Of a stretch of DNA of 38,519 nt, positions 1 to 6,993 are shown one piece after another. Position numbers and translations under genes: made by a program. The stretch is from Candidatus Gastranaerophilales bacterium (GTDB taxonomy: Bacteria > Cyanobacteriota > Vampirovibrionia > Gastranaerophilales > Gastranaerophilaceae). Where the stretch lies: assembly GCA_017467305.1 (NCBI GenBank), contig JAFTSM010000074.1, positions 1-38,519 on the forward strand. The letters run 5' to 3'. Each line of letters starts with the position of its first letter. Positions within the stretch are counted from its first letter, which is position 1. The notes under the pieces were generated by a model that saw only the letters and a list, made by a program, of their open reading frames with translations, was not told the DNA's origin and made no database searches.

Positions 1-28
1 CTGATAATACTGCTTTTGCTATTGACAT
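1..28 (-). CDS. start of a gene after rpsF, probably ssb (partial)
   Basis: The minus strand has a GGAG motif (35-38), a 6-base spacer and an ATG at 28, followed by nine open codons (M-S-I-A-K-A-V-L-S) up to the window edge. It begins 22 bases after the rpsF stop on the same strand. In many bacteria the gene after rpsF is ssb, single-stranded DNA-binding protein, and the fragment would fit that, but nine residues cannot identify it. The ribosome binding site and spacing are seen; the name is inferred from gene order only. Confidence 0.45.
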
Positions 29-50
29 TGTTTTCTCCGATTACTGTTGA

Positions 51-350
51 CTACGCTTTAACTGTTGCTGTTGTTTCAAGAAGCATAATTCTTAAAACAT
101 TTTCGTTTAATCTTAATTGTCTGTTAAATTTAGCAACTTGAGCTGGTTCCATTTCGAAGTTGAATACTACAAAATAGCCGTCTCTGTAATCTTTGATGTC
201 GTATGATAATTTTTTACGACCCATTTTATCTGTTGATAAAACTTTTCCTTCTAATGTTGCAATTGTTTCTTCTATTTTTGCAACTACTTTATCGAATTCT
301 TCTGAATCGATGTTTGGTTTAATTATTGATAATAATTCGTAAGTTCTCAA
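51..350 (-). CDS. rpsF: 30S ribosomal protein S6
   Basis: This is ribosomal protein S6 of the small subunit, 99 residues, close to the normal bacterial length. It opens with the family signature M-R-T-Y-E and keeps the conserved core with R-D-G-Y and the F-N-F-E-M strand, followed by the N-R-x-L-R-L segment that contacts 16S rRNA and protein S18. The start codon is TTG at 350, chosen because a full AAGGAG motif (358-363) lies seven bases upstream and because S6 proteins begin exactly here. It is read leftwards, probably with the next gene, and is divergent from rlmN. The TTG start may keep translation below that of an ATG start, which is an inference. Confidence 0.97.
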   Translation of the reverse strand: MRTYELLSIIKPNIDSEEFDKVVAKIEETIATLEGKVLSTDKMGRKKLSYDIKDYRDGYFVVFNFEMEPAQVAKFNRQLRLNENVLRIMLLETTATVKA

Positions 351-373
351 TTTATTTCTCCTTGACTTATACC

Positions 374-401
374 ATTATATTTCAAGAAACATGTTAACAT
401 G
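374..401 (-). promoter_or_regulatory. rpsF promoter with 12-bp palindrome
   Basis: On the minus strand a perfect TATAAT (374-379) lies 23 bases upstream of the rpsF TTG start. The place where a -35 box should be carries a perfect 12-base palindrome, CATGTTAACATG (390-401), and no good TTGACA match. A palindrome over the -35 region is where a dimeric regulator could bind. The -10 is convincing; the operator idea is an inference. Confidence 0.5.
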
Positions 402-435
402 AACATTTTTAAATACAAATAGAAAGACTTGTTTA

Positions 436-444
436 TGTTAAAAT
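436..444 (+). promoter_or_regulatory. extended -10 promoter of rlmN
   Basis: TGT followed by TAAAAT forms an extended -10 element ending 10 bases before the rlmN ATG. No -35 box is visible, as expected for an extended -10. A transcript from here would have a leader of only about three bases, which fits the poor Shine-Dalgarno sequence in front of rlmN. Confidence 0.45.
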
Positions 445-454
445 AAATTGCGAG

Positions 455-1486
455 ATGGAAAACAAATTTGAAATAGTAGGTAAAAATCTAAATGAACTTG
501 AACAATTTATGTTGGCTAATGACCAATCTAAATTTCGTGCAAAACAAGTTTATAATTGGGTTTATTTGAAATCTGTTAAAGCATTTGATGATATGACAGA
601 CTTACCACTTTCTGCAAGAGAGTTACTTAAAGAGAAAGCTCAACTTTGTTCTGTTTCAATAAGAGATAAACAAGTTAGCAAAGATGGAACAATGAAATTC
701 CTCTTTGAATTAAAAGACGGTAGTTTTGCCGAAGCTGTTCTTATGCGTTTTGATAATCGTGCAAATTTAACAGCTTGTATTTCGACTCAGGTTGGTTGCC
801 CTATGGGTTGTACTTTTTGCGCTACAGCGAAATTGGGTTTTGTTAGAAATCTTGAAATTGATGAAATCATTCAGCAAATATTTTTAATCCAAGCTGATAC
901 TGGCTTAAAAGTAACAAATATTGTTTATATGGGGCAAGGTGAACCATTACTTAACTTTGATAATTTAATTGGTTCTATAAAAGTTTTTAGAGAACATTTT
1001 CAAATTGGTGCTAGAAGAATTACAGTTTCTACTTGTGGGTTGATTCCACAAATTAATAAACTCGCAGAATTAGATTTTCAATCAACTTTAGCAATTTCTC
1101 TTCACGCACCAAATCAAGAAAAACGTCAAGAAATAATGCCGGTAGCTAAAAAGTATAAATATGATGAGTTAATATCGACCCTAAGAAAATACACTGATAC
1201 AACTGGCAGAAGAGTTACTGTTGAATATGTTTTAATGCGTGATGTAAATGATTCTGTTGATGATGCAAAACAGTTAGCACACGCAATCGCTAAATTAAAG
1301 AGTAACGTGAATTTAATTGTATATAATCAAAATGAAAAAAGCTCGTACAAAAAACCAACAAAAGAAGCCATTCAAAAATTCAAGTATTTACTAGAAGCAT
1401 CTGGAAAAAAGGTTACAATTAGACTAGAACGTGGTGCAGATATTGATGCGGCTTGTGGACAATTAAGTGCCAAGATGAAGAAATAA
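455..1486 (+). CDS. rlmN: RlmN, dual-specificity rRNA/tRNA adenine-C2 methyltransferase
   Basis: This cytoplasmic radical SAM enzyme methylates C2 of adenine 2503 in 23S rRNA and, in studied species, adenine 37 of some tRNAs. At 343 residues it has the usual length. The iron-sulfur motif C-x3-C-x2-C is at C115, C119 and C122, followed by the typical A-T-A-K-L-G-F. The SAM-binding G-Q-G-E-P motif lies in the middle, and C334 near the C-terminus matches the Cys that forms the methyl-transfer intermediate. It stands alone, divergent from rpsF, with a short leader and little Shine-Dalgarno sequence. All catalytic cysteines are present, so it should be active. Confidence 0.97.
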   Translation: MENKFEIVGKNLNELEQFMLANDQSKFRAKQVYNWVYLKSVKAFDDMTDLPLSARELLKEKAQLCSVSIRDKQVSKDGTMKFLFELKDGSFAEAVLMRFDNRANLTACISTQVGCPMGCTFCATAKLGFVRNLEIDEIIQQIFLIQADTGLKVTNIVYMGQGEPLLNFDNLIGSIKVFREHFQIGARRITVSTCGLIPQINKLAELDFQSTLAISLHAPNQEKRQEIMPVAKKYKYDELISTLRKYTDTTGRRVTVEYVLMRDVNDSVDDAKQLAHAIAKLKSNVNLIVYNQNEKSSYKKPTKEAIQKFKYLLEASGKKVTIRLERGADIDAACGQLSAKMKK

Positions 1487-1520
1487 GTTGACTTTTGTAA
1501 CTTAAATATATTTAAAACAC

Positions 1521-1549
1521 TTGTCAGATTGTAAATTTATGTATAAAAT
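1521..1549 (+). promoter_or_regulatory. promoter for the RGG protein-rimM-trmD operon
   Basis: TTGTCA (1521-1526) and TAAAAT (1544-1549) are separated by 17 bases, a good sigma-70 type arrangement. Transcription would begin near 1556 and leave an unusually long leader of about 150 bases before the ATG at 1705, while most other leaders in this window are very short. Confidence 0.5.
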
Positions 1550-1558
1550 AATAAGTGA

Positions 1559-1695
1559 GGCTCATACATGCTTTCGTTTTAATTATTTGTTAACTTAGGT
1601 AGAGCCAAAATCTAATCAACATTGTGAATTATGGTAAGTAAAAAGAATCCTGTTACAGGAGAGAGATAGAGCAATTAGCTCTTAACAAAAAGGGG
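1559..1695 (+). promoter_or_regulatory. structured 5' leader upstream of the RGG protein
   Basis: The leader holds a possible long-range pair GGCTC (1559-1563) with GAGCC (1602-1606). Two small perfect hairpins then follow: TCCTG-TTA-CAGGA (1648-1660) and AGAGC-AATTA-GCTCT (1668-1682). The Shine-Dalgarno AGGGG (1691-1695) comes just after the second hairpin. I do not recognise a known riboswitch. The layout would allow autogenous control by the RNA-binding protein encoded downstream, which is an inference. Confidence 0.4.
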
Positions 1696-1704
1696 CATTT
1701 AAAA

Positions 1705-2613
1705 ATGTACGTAAATAAGTGTATTAAGTGTGGTACAGAGTTCGAAACAAAAAATCCGAAAAGAGTAATTTGTCCAAATTGCTTGTATTCAGATAAAAAG
1801 TATACAGAAGAACTTTCAAATGAAGCTGCAAATGCTTCAACTTCTCAACAATCAGAAGCCCCACAAAGAAATTCATATTCTTTTGGTAGTGATGAACCAA
1901 GAGAAGAAAGAAGATACAAAAGCTATGATAGAAATGACCGTGGTGGTGATAGACCACAATATAACAGAAATGGTGGCGGTCAAAGATATAACAACGGTGG
2001 TGGATACCGTAATGACAGAGGTCAAGGAGGATATCAAAGACCACAAGGTGGTGGATATCGTAATGATAGAAATCAATCTGGCGGATACCAAAGACCGCAA
2101 GGTGGTAGTTTTAGACCACGTCCTCAAGGTGGTGGAAGACCTCAAGGTGGCTTTAGACCACGTCCTCAAGGTGGTAGACCACAACGTCCACCAAAGCAAC
2201 AAAAACAATTACTTGTTTCTAAAGAACAAATTGAACAAATTGAAATTTTATACAAAAAGGCTCTTCCTTTACCTAACCCAGATGTACATGAAATCATTGG
2301 ACAAGCGATTGGTTTAGAGCCAAGAAAAGTATTCTTTGGTATTAATTTAGTAAGACAAAAATTAATGCTTCCTAAATTACCGTTCCCAAAACGCAAATTG
2401 GCTGTATCACCAGATCAGTTATTTGCTATCAAAAATTTATATGAACCATTGTTGCCATTGCCACCAATAGGTTGTCATAAAATTATTGCGGCTCAATTGA
2501 GAATGGATGAATGGAGAGTTCACGTTGGTATTGGTTTAATCAGAAAGCAAATGGGCTTGGATAGATGGAACCAAGAAAGAGAAGATGCTCCAGCTGAATA
2601 TAAAAAGAACTAA
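1705..2613 (+). CDS. zinc-ribbon/RGG-rich protein with duplicated C-terminal domain
   Basis: I do not recognise this 302-residue protein as a named family. Its parts are clear. Residues 6-26 form a four-cysteine zinc ribbon (C6, C9, C23, C26). Residues about 60-168 are a low-complexity stretch rich in Gly, Arg, Tyr, Asn, Gln and Pro with repeats such as G-G-Y-R-N-D-R and R-P-Q-G-G, resembling RGG-box RNA-binding regions. Two tandem copies of a roughly 60-residue helical domain follow (169-226 and 232-292), sharing L-x-V-S-x-x-Q, L-P-L-P, H-x-I-I and G-I-x-L-x-R. It sits six bases upstream of rimM, where rpsP and a KH-domain gene stand in many genomes. An RNA-binding role in ribosome assembly is a reasonable inference. 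A strong AGGGG Shine-Dalgarno sets the start. Confidence 0.85.
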   Translation: MYVNKCIKCGTEFETKNPKRVICPNCLYSDKKYTEELSNEAANASTSQQSEAPQRNSYSFGSDEPREERRYKSYDRNDRGGDRPQYNRNGGGQRYNNGGGYRNDRGQGGYQRPQGGGYRNDRNQSGGYQRPQGGSFRPRPQGGGRPQGGFRPRPQGGRPQRPPKQQKQLLVSKEQIEQIEILYKKALPLPNPDVHEIIGQAIGLEPRKVFFGINLVRQKLMLPKLPFPKRKLAVSPDQLFAIKNLYEPLLPLPPIGCHKIIAAQLRMDEWRVHVGIGLIRKQMGLDRWNQEREDAPAEYKKN

Positions 2614-2619
2614 CTAATT

Positions 2620-3135
2620 ATGAGTGAAGAATTAATTTCTGTTGCAAAAATCTTAAATTTTCACGGGATAAAAGGTGATGCTAAATTAGGCTTTTCTAAA
2701 GGTAGAGAAAAGCAGATTGAAGCATTAGAAAAAGTCTTTGTTAAAAAAAATAATGAGTATAAGGAGCTCAATGTTTCTGCTGTTAGGTTCCATAAGCAAT
2801 TTGCAATTGTTAAATTCAAAGAGTTCCAAACAGTAAATGATGTTGAAGAATTTAAAGGTTGTGATTTATATCTTTCAAGAACAGAAGTAGAAGAAAATCT
2901 TGATAATGATGAGTATTTAATCAGCGATTTAATCGGAATGGATGTTTATGATGAAGACGGTAGCTGTATTGGTGTAATAACAGCTGTTGGTGAAAATTTA
3001 GCAAATGATTTATTATCTGTTAAAGACGGTAATGGCAAAGAACATTTAGTTCCTTTTGTTAAAGAAATTGTCCCTGTTGTTGATTTAAAAGGTCGTAAGG
3101 TTGTTGTAAATAATATTGCGGGGCTGATAAGTTGA
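2620..3135 (+). CDS. rimM: ribosome maturation factor RimM
   Basis: RimM binds ribosomal protein S19 and helps mature the head of the 30S subunit. The 171 residues show the N-terminal beta-barrel domain with the F-H-G-I-K-G motif (residues 14-19) and the C-terminal PRC barrel, with Y-L-I-S-D-L-I-G-M before D-L-L-S-V and the closing V-P-F-V-K-E-I-V strand. It follows the RGG protein by six bases and overlaps trmD by four, so the three genes are almost certainly one operon. There is no clear Shine-Dalgarno in the short gap, suggesting translation coupled to the gene upstream. Confidence 0.96.
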   Translation: MSEELISVAKILNFHGIKGDAKLGFSKGREKQIEALEKVFVKKNNEYKELNVSAVRFHKQFAIVKFKEFQTVNDVEEFKGCDLYLSRTEVEENLDNDEYLISDLIGMDVYDEDGSCIGVITAVGENLANDLLSVKDGNGKEHLVPFVKEIVPVVDLKGRKVVVNNIAGLIS

Positions 3136-3866
3136 GGTTTGATGTCCTTACATTATTCCCAGAAGCAATTATAAATGCTTGTGATTTTAGCATTTTAAAG
3201 CGTGCAATTTCTCAAAATCAGATTGAGATAAATGCAATTAATCCGCGTGACTTTTCCTTAGATAAGCATAAAAAGGTTGATGATACTCCTTATGGTGGTG
3301 GTGCTGGTATGTTATTAGCTTGCCAGCCGTATCTTGATGCTTTGGCTTCTATTGAAAAGAAAGAAAATATACAAACAATTATAATGTCACCGCAAGGTAA
3401 AGTTTTTAATCAAGAAATGGCAAAAGAATTTGCTAAAAAAGAACAATTAATAATTATTTGTGGACATTATGAAGGTTTTGACCAAAGAATAATAGATAAA
3501 TCCAACGCAATGGAAGTTTCTATTGGGGATTTTGTAATGACTGGTGGTGAATTTCCTGCATTATGTATTTTAGATAGTGTTACAAGACTTTTAAAAGGTG
3601 TTTTGGGTGACGATGAGTCATCAGAGTACGATTCTCATTATGACGGATTATTAGAACATCCACATTATACAAAGCCGAGAGAATATATGGGACTTCAAGT
3701 TCCAGAAGTTTTGTTGAATGGAAACCATGAAAAAATCAAAGAGTGGCGTAGGGTTCAACAATTTATTGTTACAAAACAAAAAAGACCTGATTTGTTTGAA
3801 AAATTTTTAAAAACAGAATTATCAGACTATGATAAGAAAATACTAAAAAGTAATAATTTATTTTAA
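3132..3866 (+). CDS. trmD: tRNA (guanine-37-N1)-methyltransferase TrmD
   Basis: TrmD methylates N1 of G37 next to the anticodon and prevents +1 frameshifting. The 244 residues begin with the invariant M-R-F-D-V-L-T-L-F-P-E and contain the SPOUT knot motifs Y-G-G-G-A-G-M, G-H-Y-E-G-F-D-Q-R and S-I-G-D-F-V-M-T-G-G-E. The start is a TTG at 3132 that overlaps the rimM TGA (TTGA), a classic coupling arrangement. The family-typical N-terminus confirms this start. rplS, which often follows trmD, is absent here. Confidence 0.97.
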   Translation: MRFDVLTLFPEAIINACDFSILKRAISQNQIEINAINPRDFSLDKHKKVDDTPYGGGAGMLLACQPYLDALASIEKKENIQTIIMSPQGKVFNQEMAKEFAKKEQLIIICGHYEGFDQRIIDKSNAMEVSIGDFVMTGGEFPALCILDSVTRLLKGVLGDDESSEYDSHYDGLLEHPHYTKPREYMGLQVPEVLLNGNHEKIKEWRRVQQFIVTKQKRPDLFEKFLKTELSDYDKKILKSNNLF

Positions 3867-3883
3867 AATATTCCTATTTAATT

Positions 3884-3910
3884 TATAATTACAAAGAAAC
3901 ATTAAAGGGG
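3884..3910 (+). promoter_or_regulatory. promoter and ribosome binding site of the dehydrogenase pair
   Basis: A perfect TATAAT (3884-3889) follows the trmD stop, and an AAAGGGG Shine-Dalgarno (3904-3910) sits six bases before the ATG at 3917. The leader would be about 20 bases. I see no good -35 box and no hairpin terminator behind trmD, so some read-through from trmD is possible. Confidence 0.5.
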
Positions 3911-3916
3911 CTATTT

Positions 3917-4930
3917 ATGAAAGCAGCTGTTCTAGGTAATGATAATTTTTTTGTTATAGGCGATATGCCAAAGCCAATGCTTGATGAATATGGTGAAGGA
4001 GCTATATTAAAAGTAATCGGTTGTGGTTTATGCGGTAGTGATATTGTAAAAATAAGAAGTGGTATTGCTAAAGTTGGTGATGTTTTAGGTCACGAAGTTG
4101 TTGGTGAAATTGTAGAAATTAACTCAAAAACTAATTTTGAAGTTGGTGATAAGGTTGCGCTTGGTCATCATGTTCCTTGCTTTAATTGTCAATATTGTTG
4201 GGGCGGAAACTACTCTATGTGTAGACATTTTAAAGCTACCAATATACGTCCTGGTGGTTTTGCTGAGTACATATATGTTTCAGAAGAACATTTGCATAAC
4301 ACTGTATTTGCTGTGAATTCAAATATATCAGAGATTGAAGCATCGTTTTTAGAACCATTAGCATGTTGTATACGTGCCGTTAAAAGGTCTAGGATGTATG
4401 ATAACTCTAAAAGCTTGATATTGGGTTTAGGCTCTATTGGTATCTTAATGGGAGAAACGGTGAAAGCCTTTGGTAACCAAGTTTTTGGTTGTGATTTATT
4501 GTATGAGAGAGTATGTTTATCTGAAAAGTTTGGTTTTGATAAATCCTTTCATATGCAAGATGAACAAGTAGCAATGGCAGAGATGAAAAAAGTTGCGCCA
4601 TTAGGTTTTGATACTGTATTTCTAACTGCTGGTGCTTCTCAAACACTTGATTTTGCAACTAAAGTTGCACGTGACGGTGCAACAATTGTTGTTTTTTCAA
4701 GTGTAAAGGACGAAAATGGCTTTAAAAATAACGATATATATTATCGTGAGTTAACTGTTTTGGGGAGCTATTCTCCTTCACCAATGGATTTAGAAGACTC
4801 TATGAGATTGATAGAAGAAGGTAGAGTTAATGTTGTTGGTCTATCTTCTGTATATTCGTTAGAAAATATAAATGAAGCTATTGAAGATACAACATCAAAT
4901 AAAATAATGAAGGCATACATAAAATTATGA
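3917..4930 (+). CDS. zinc-dependent medium-chain alcohol dehydrogenase, first of pair
   Basis: A 337-residue medium-chain dehydrogenase/reductase that should oxidise a secondary or primary alcohol with NAD(P). The catalytic zinc ligand region C-G-S-D (C39) and G-H-E (H59, E60) is present, as are the four structural-zinc cysteines C88, C91, C94 and C102. The nucleotide-binding fold carries G-L-G-S-I-G. The sequence looks closest to the threonine/polyol dehydrogenase branch, but the substrate cannot be read. It overlaps the next gene, a second member of the same family, by ATGA. Two divergent paralogues in one operon suggest two steps on one polyol, or a heteromer; this is an inference. Confidence 0.88.
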   Translation: MKAAVLGNDNFFVIGDMPKPMLDEYGEGAILKVIGCGLCGSDIVKIRSGIAKVGDVLGHEVVGEIVEINSKTNFEVGDKVALGHHVPCFNCQYCWGGNYSMCRHFKATNIRPGGFAEYIYVSEEHLHNTVFAVNSNISEIEASFLEPLACCIRAVKRSRMYDNSKSLILGLGSIGILMGETVKAFGNQVFGCDLLYERVCLSEKFGFDKSFHMQDEQVAMAEMKKVAPLGFDTVFLTAGASQTLDFATKVARDGATIVVFSSVKDENGFKNNDIYYRELTVLGSYSPSPMDLEDSMRLIEEGRVNVVGLSSVYSLENINEAIEDTTSNKIMKAYIKL

Positions 4931-5964
4931 AAATGAAAGCAATACAATTTTATGAACCATTAAACATTAAATATGAGGAAGTTGATATTAATGACCCACG
5001 AGAAGGTGAAGTTCAAATTAAGATTATGGCTGCCTTAACTTGTGGTACTGATGTTAAAACATATAGACGTGGTCATCCAGTATTGATAAAAAAAATACCT
5101 TCTGGTTTTGGTCATGAATTTTCTGGAATTATTACAAAAATTGGGAAAAATGTTGTTGGCTTTAATGTTGGTGATAGAGTTGTTGCTGCTAATTCTGCAC
5201 CTTGTGGAGAATGTTTTTTCTGCAAGCGTGGAGAACATAATTTATGTGAAAAATTAGAGTTTTTAAATGGCGCTTATGCAGAATATATAAATGTCCCTAA
5301 AGCAATTGTCAAAAGAAATTTATTACACTTGTCAGATGATTTAACGTTTGAACGAGCTGCATTTTGTGAACCTTTAGCAAATGTTGTTCATGGTGTAGAA
5401 AAGACGGGAATAAAAGCTGGTCAAACAGTCGGTGTTACTGGACTTGGACCTATTGGTCTAATGTTCGTAAAACTTGCAAAACTAAAAGGTGCAAGAGTTA
5501 TTGCCGCTGGAAGAAATCCACTAAAATTAAAAATGGCAAAAGAATTTGGTGGTGCTGATGAAGTAATTGATTTAACAAAATATAAAAATCCAGAGAAAAT
5601 TTTTATAGATTTTTCAGAAGGAAAGAAAGGTCTTGATGTAGCTGTAGAATGTGTTGGATTGCCTGAAATATGGGAGAGAATGTTCACTTTTGTAAGAAAA
5701 GGTGGCACGGTACATTTGTTTGGTGGATGTAAATCTGGAACTTCAATCTCAATTGATACAAGACGTCTTCACTACGATGAAATTAAAGTTTTAAGTATAT
5801 TTCACCACACACCATTATATTTTAGAGAAGCATTAAGATTAATTTATGAAGAAAATCTTCCAGTAGAAAAATTAATTACTGAAACACTTCCTTTAGAACG
5901 TACTGAAGAAGGTTTGATTAAACATATGAATGGAGAAGCTTTAAAAGTTTTAATTAAACCGTAA
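4927..5964 (+). CDS. zinc-dependent medium-chain alcohol dehydrogenase, second of pair
   Basis: A 345-residue relative of the preceding enzyme, also with a complete set of metal sites: C39 in C-G-T-D, H63 and E64, and structural cysteines C93, C96, C99 and C107. The Rossmann motif is G-L-G-P-I-G. Its ATG overlaps the upstream TGA; a second ATG six bases on (codon 3) could also serve as start. The two proteins differ in many positions, so this is an old duplication or separate acquisition, not a recent copy. Substrate unknown; sugar alcohols or sugar phosphates are the likeliest class. Confidence 0.88.
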   Translation: MKMKAIQFYEPLNIKYEEVDINDPREGEVQIKIMAALTCGTDVKTYRRGHPVLIKKIPSGFGHEFSGIITKIGKNVVGFNVGDRVVAANSAPCGECFFCKRGEHNLCEKLEFLNGAYAEYINVPKAIVKRNLLHLSDDLTFERAAFCEPLANVVHGVEKTGIKAGQTVGVTGLGPIGLMFVKLAKLKGARVIAAGRNPLKLKMAKEFGGADEVIDLTKYKNPEKIFIDFSEGKKGLDVAVECVGLPEIWERMFTFVRKGGTVHLFGGCKSGTSISIDTRRLHYDEIKVLSIFHHTPLYFREALRLIYEENLPVEKLITETLPLERTEEGLIKHMNGEALKVLIKP

Positions 5965-5991
5965 ACATTTTCCCCTTAATAAAATTTTTAT

Positions 5992-5999
5992 TGTATAAT
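5992..5999 (+). promoter_or_regulatory. -10 element giving a leaderless nrnA transcript
   Basis: TGTATAAT ends at 5999 and the nrnA ATG begins at 6007. The usual 6-7 base distance from -10 to transcription start puts the first base of the mRNA at or next to the A of the ATG. No Shine-Dalgarno could fit in this transcript. No -35 box is evident. Confidence 0.5.
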
Positions 6000-6006
6000 T
6001 TTTATT

Positions 6007-6993
6007 ATGAATAAAGAGAGTATGGAAAATATATTTTTACAGCTTAGGGCAGAAATTGAAAGAGCGGAAAACATTATTGTTTTTTCGCATGTAAGTCCAG
6101 ACGGAGATACATTAGGTTCTAATCTTGCAATTAGCTTGATGATTGAAAAGTATTTTAATAAGAAAGTAGATTCTACATATGTAGGTGTACTTCCTTCTTT
6201 GTATTCATATTTGCCAGAATTTAATCGTTTTATTGATGTACAAACTATTGATAAAACAAAAAAGTATGACTTGGCTATAGCTGTTGATGTTGCTTCGAAA
6301 GATAGAATGGTATCTGGTACTATATTATTCGATAACGCAAAATTCAAAGTAAATATAGACCACCATAAAACAAATATCGGGTATGCTGATATAAATATTA
6401 TTGACGGTGATGCAGCTTGTGTAGGAGTCATTTTATATAAGATTTTTAAATCTTGGAACTTAGAAATACCAACAGATGTTGCAAGGTGTATTTATACTTC
6501 ATTATTAACAGATACTGGTGGATTTAAATATGAAAATACAACACCAGAAACATTTATGTTAGCTGCAGATTTAGTATCTTTAGGTGTTTCTCCAACATAT
6601 GAATTTAGGGCTTGCTATGAAACAAAGCCTCAGTCTATGGTTCAGTTCCAAGCATATGTTGTGACTAATACTTCTTTTTATAATGGTGGCAAAATTGCTT
6701 TTGCCAAAATTACAAGAGGAGATATGAGTAAATTTGGAGCAACAGACGATTTTACAGAAGGTATTGTTGAAGTTTTAAGAACTTCAAAGAATGTAGAGAT
6801 TGCTGCAATATTGAAGGAAACAAAAGAAGGTTATACAAAAGTTAGTTTAAGAAGTAAAACTGTCGACGTAACTCCTATCGTTATTGATTTTGGTGGCGGT
6901 GGTCATACGTTTGCGGCTGGTTGCACAATAAAGAAACCTATCGCTATAGCATTTGATAAATTGTTAAAACGTGTTCAAAGTGAATTAGAATGA
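6007..6993 (+). CDS. nrnA: DHH-family phosphoesterase, NrnA type
   Basis: A 328-residue cytoplasmic DHH/DHHA1 phosphoesterase. Family members degrade nano-RNAs and dephosphorylate pAp; some instead hydrolyse cyclic dinucleotides. Metal ligands are visible: H28 and D32-G-D34 in S-P-D-G-D, D94 in V-D-V-A, and the D118-H119-H120 motif. The C-terminal DHHA1 domain carries the substrate motif G-G-G-G-H, then A-A-G. No membrane or GGDEF/PAS domains are present, which favours the NrnA type over GdpP. It appears to be leaderless and overlaps the downstream membrane protein by ATGA. Confidence 0.92.
   Translation: MNKESMENIFLQLRAEIERAENIIVFSHVSPDGDTLGSNLAISLMIEKYFNKKVDSTYVGVLPSLYSYLPEFNRFIDVQTIDKTKKYDLAIAVDVASKDRMVSGTILFDNAKFKVNIDHHKTNIGYADINIIDGDAACVGVILYKIFKSWNLEIPTDVARCIYTSLLTDTGGFKYENTTPETFMLAADLVSLGVSPTYEFRACYETKPQSMVQFQAYVVTNTSFYNGGKIAFAKITRGDMSKFGATDDFTEGIVEVLRTSKNVEIAAILKETKEGYTKVSLRSKTVDVTPIVIDFGGGGHTFAAGCTIKKPIAIAFDKLLKRVQSELE

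Noticed and set aside
1539-1600. A 19-codon frame in the leader as a possible leader peptide
   Set aside because: Its ATG overlaps the predicted -10 element and would not be transcribed, and no Shine-Dalgarno is present.
1724-2396. Several long open frames on both strands across the RGG gene
   Set aside because: They arise from the repetitive Gly/Arg/Gln codons of the RGG region; the zinc ribbon, the duplicated domain and the Shine-Dalgarno all support only the frame from 1705.
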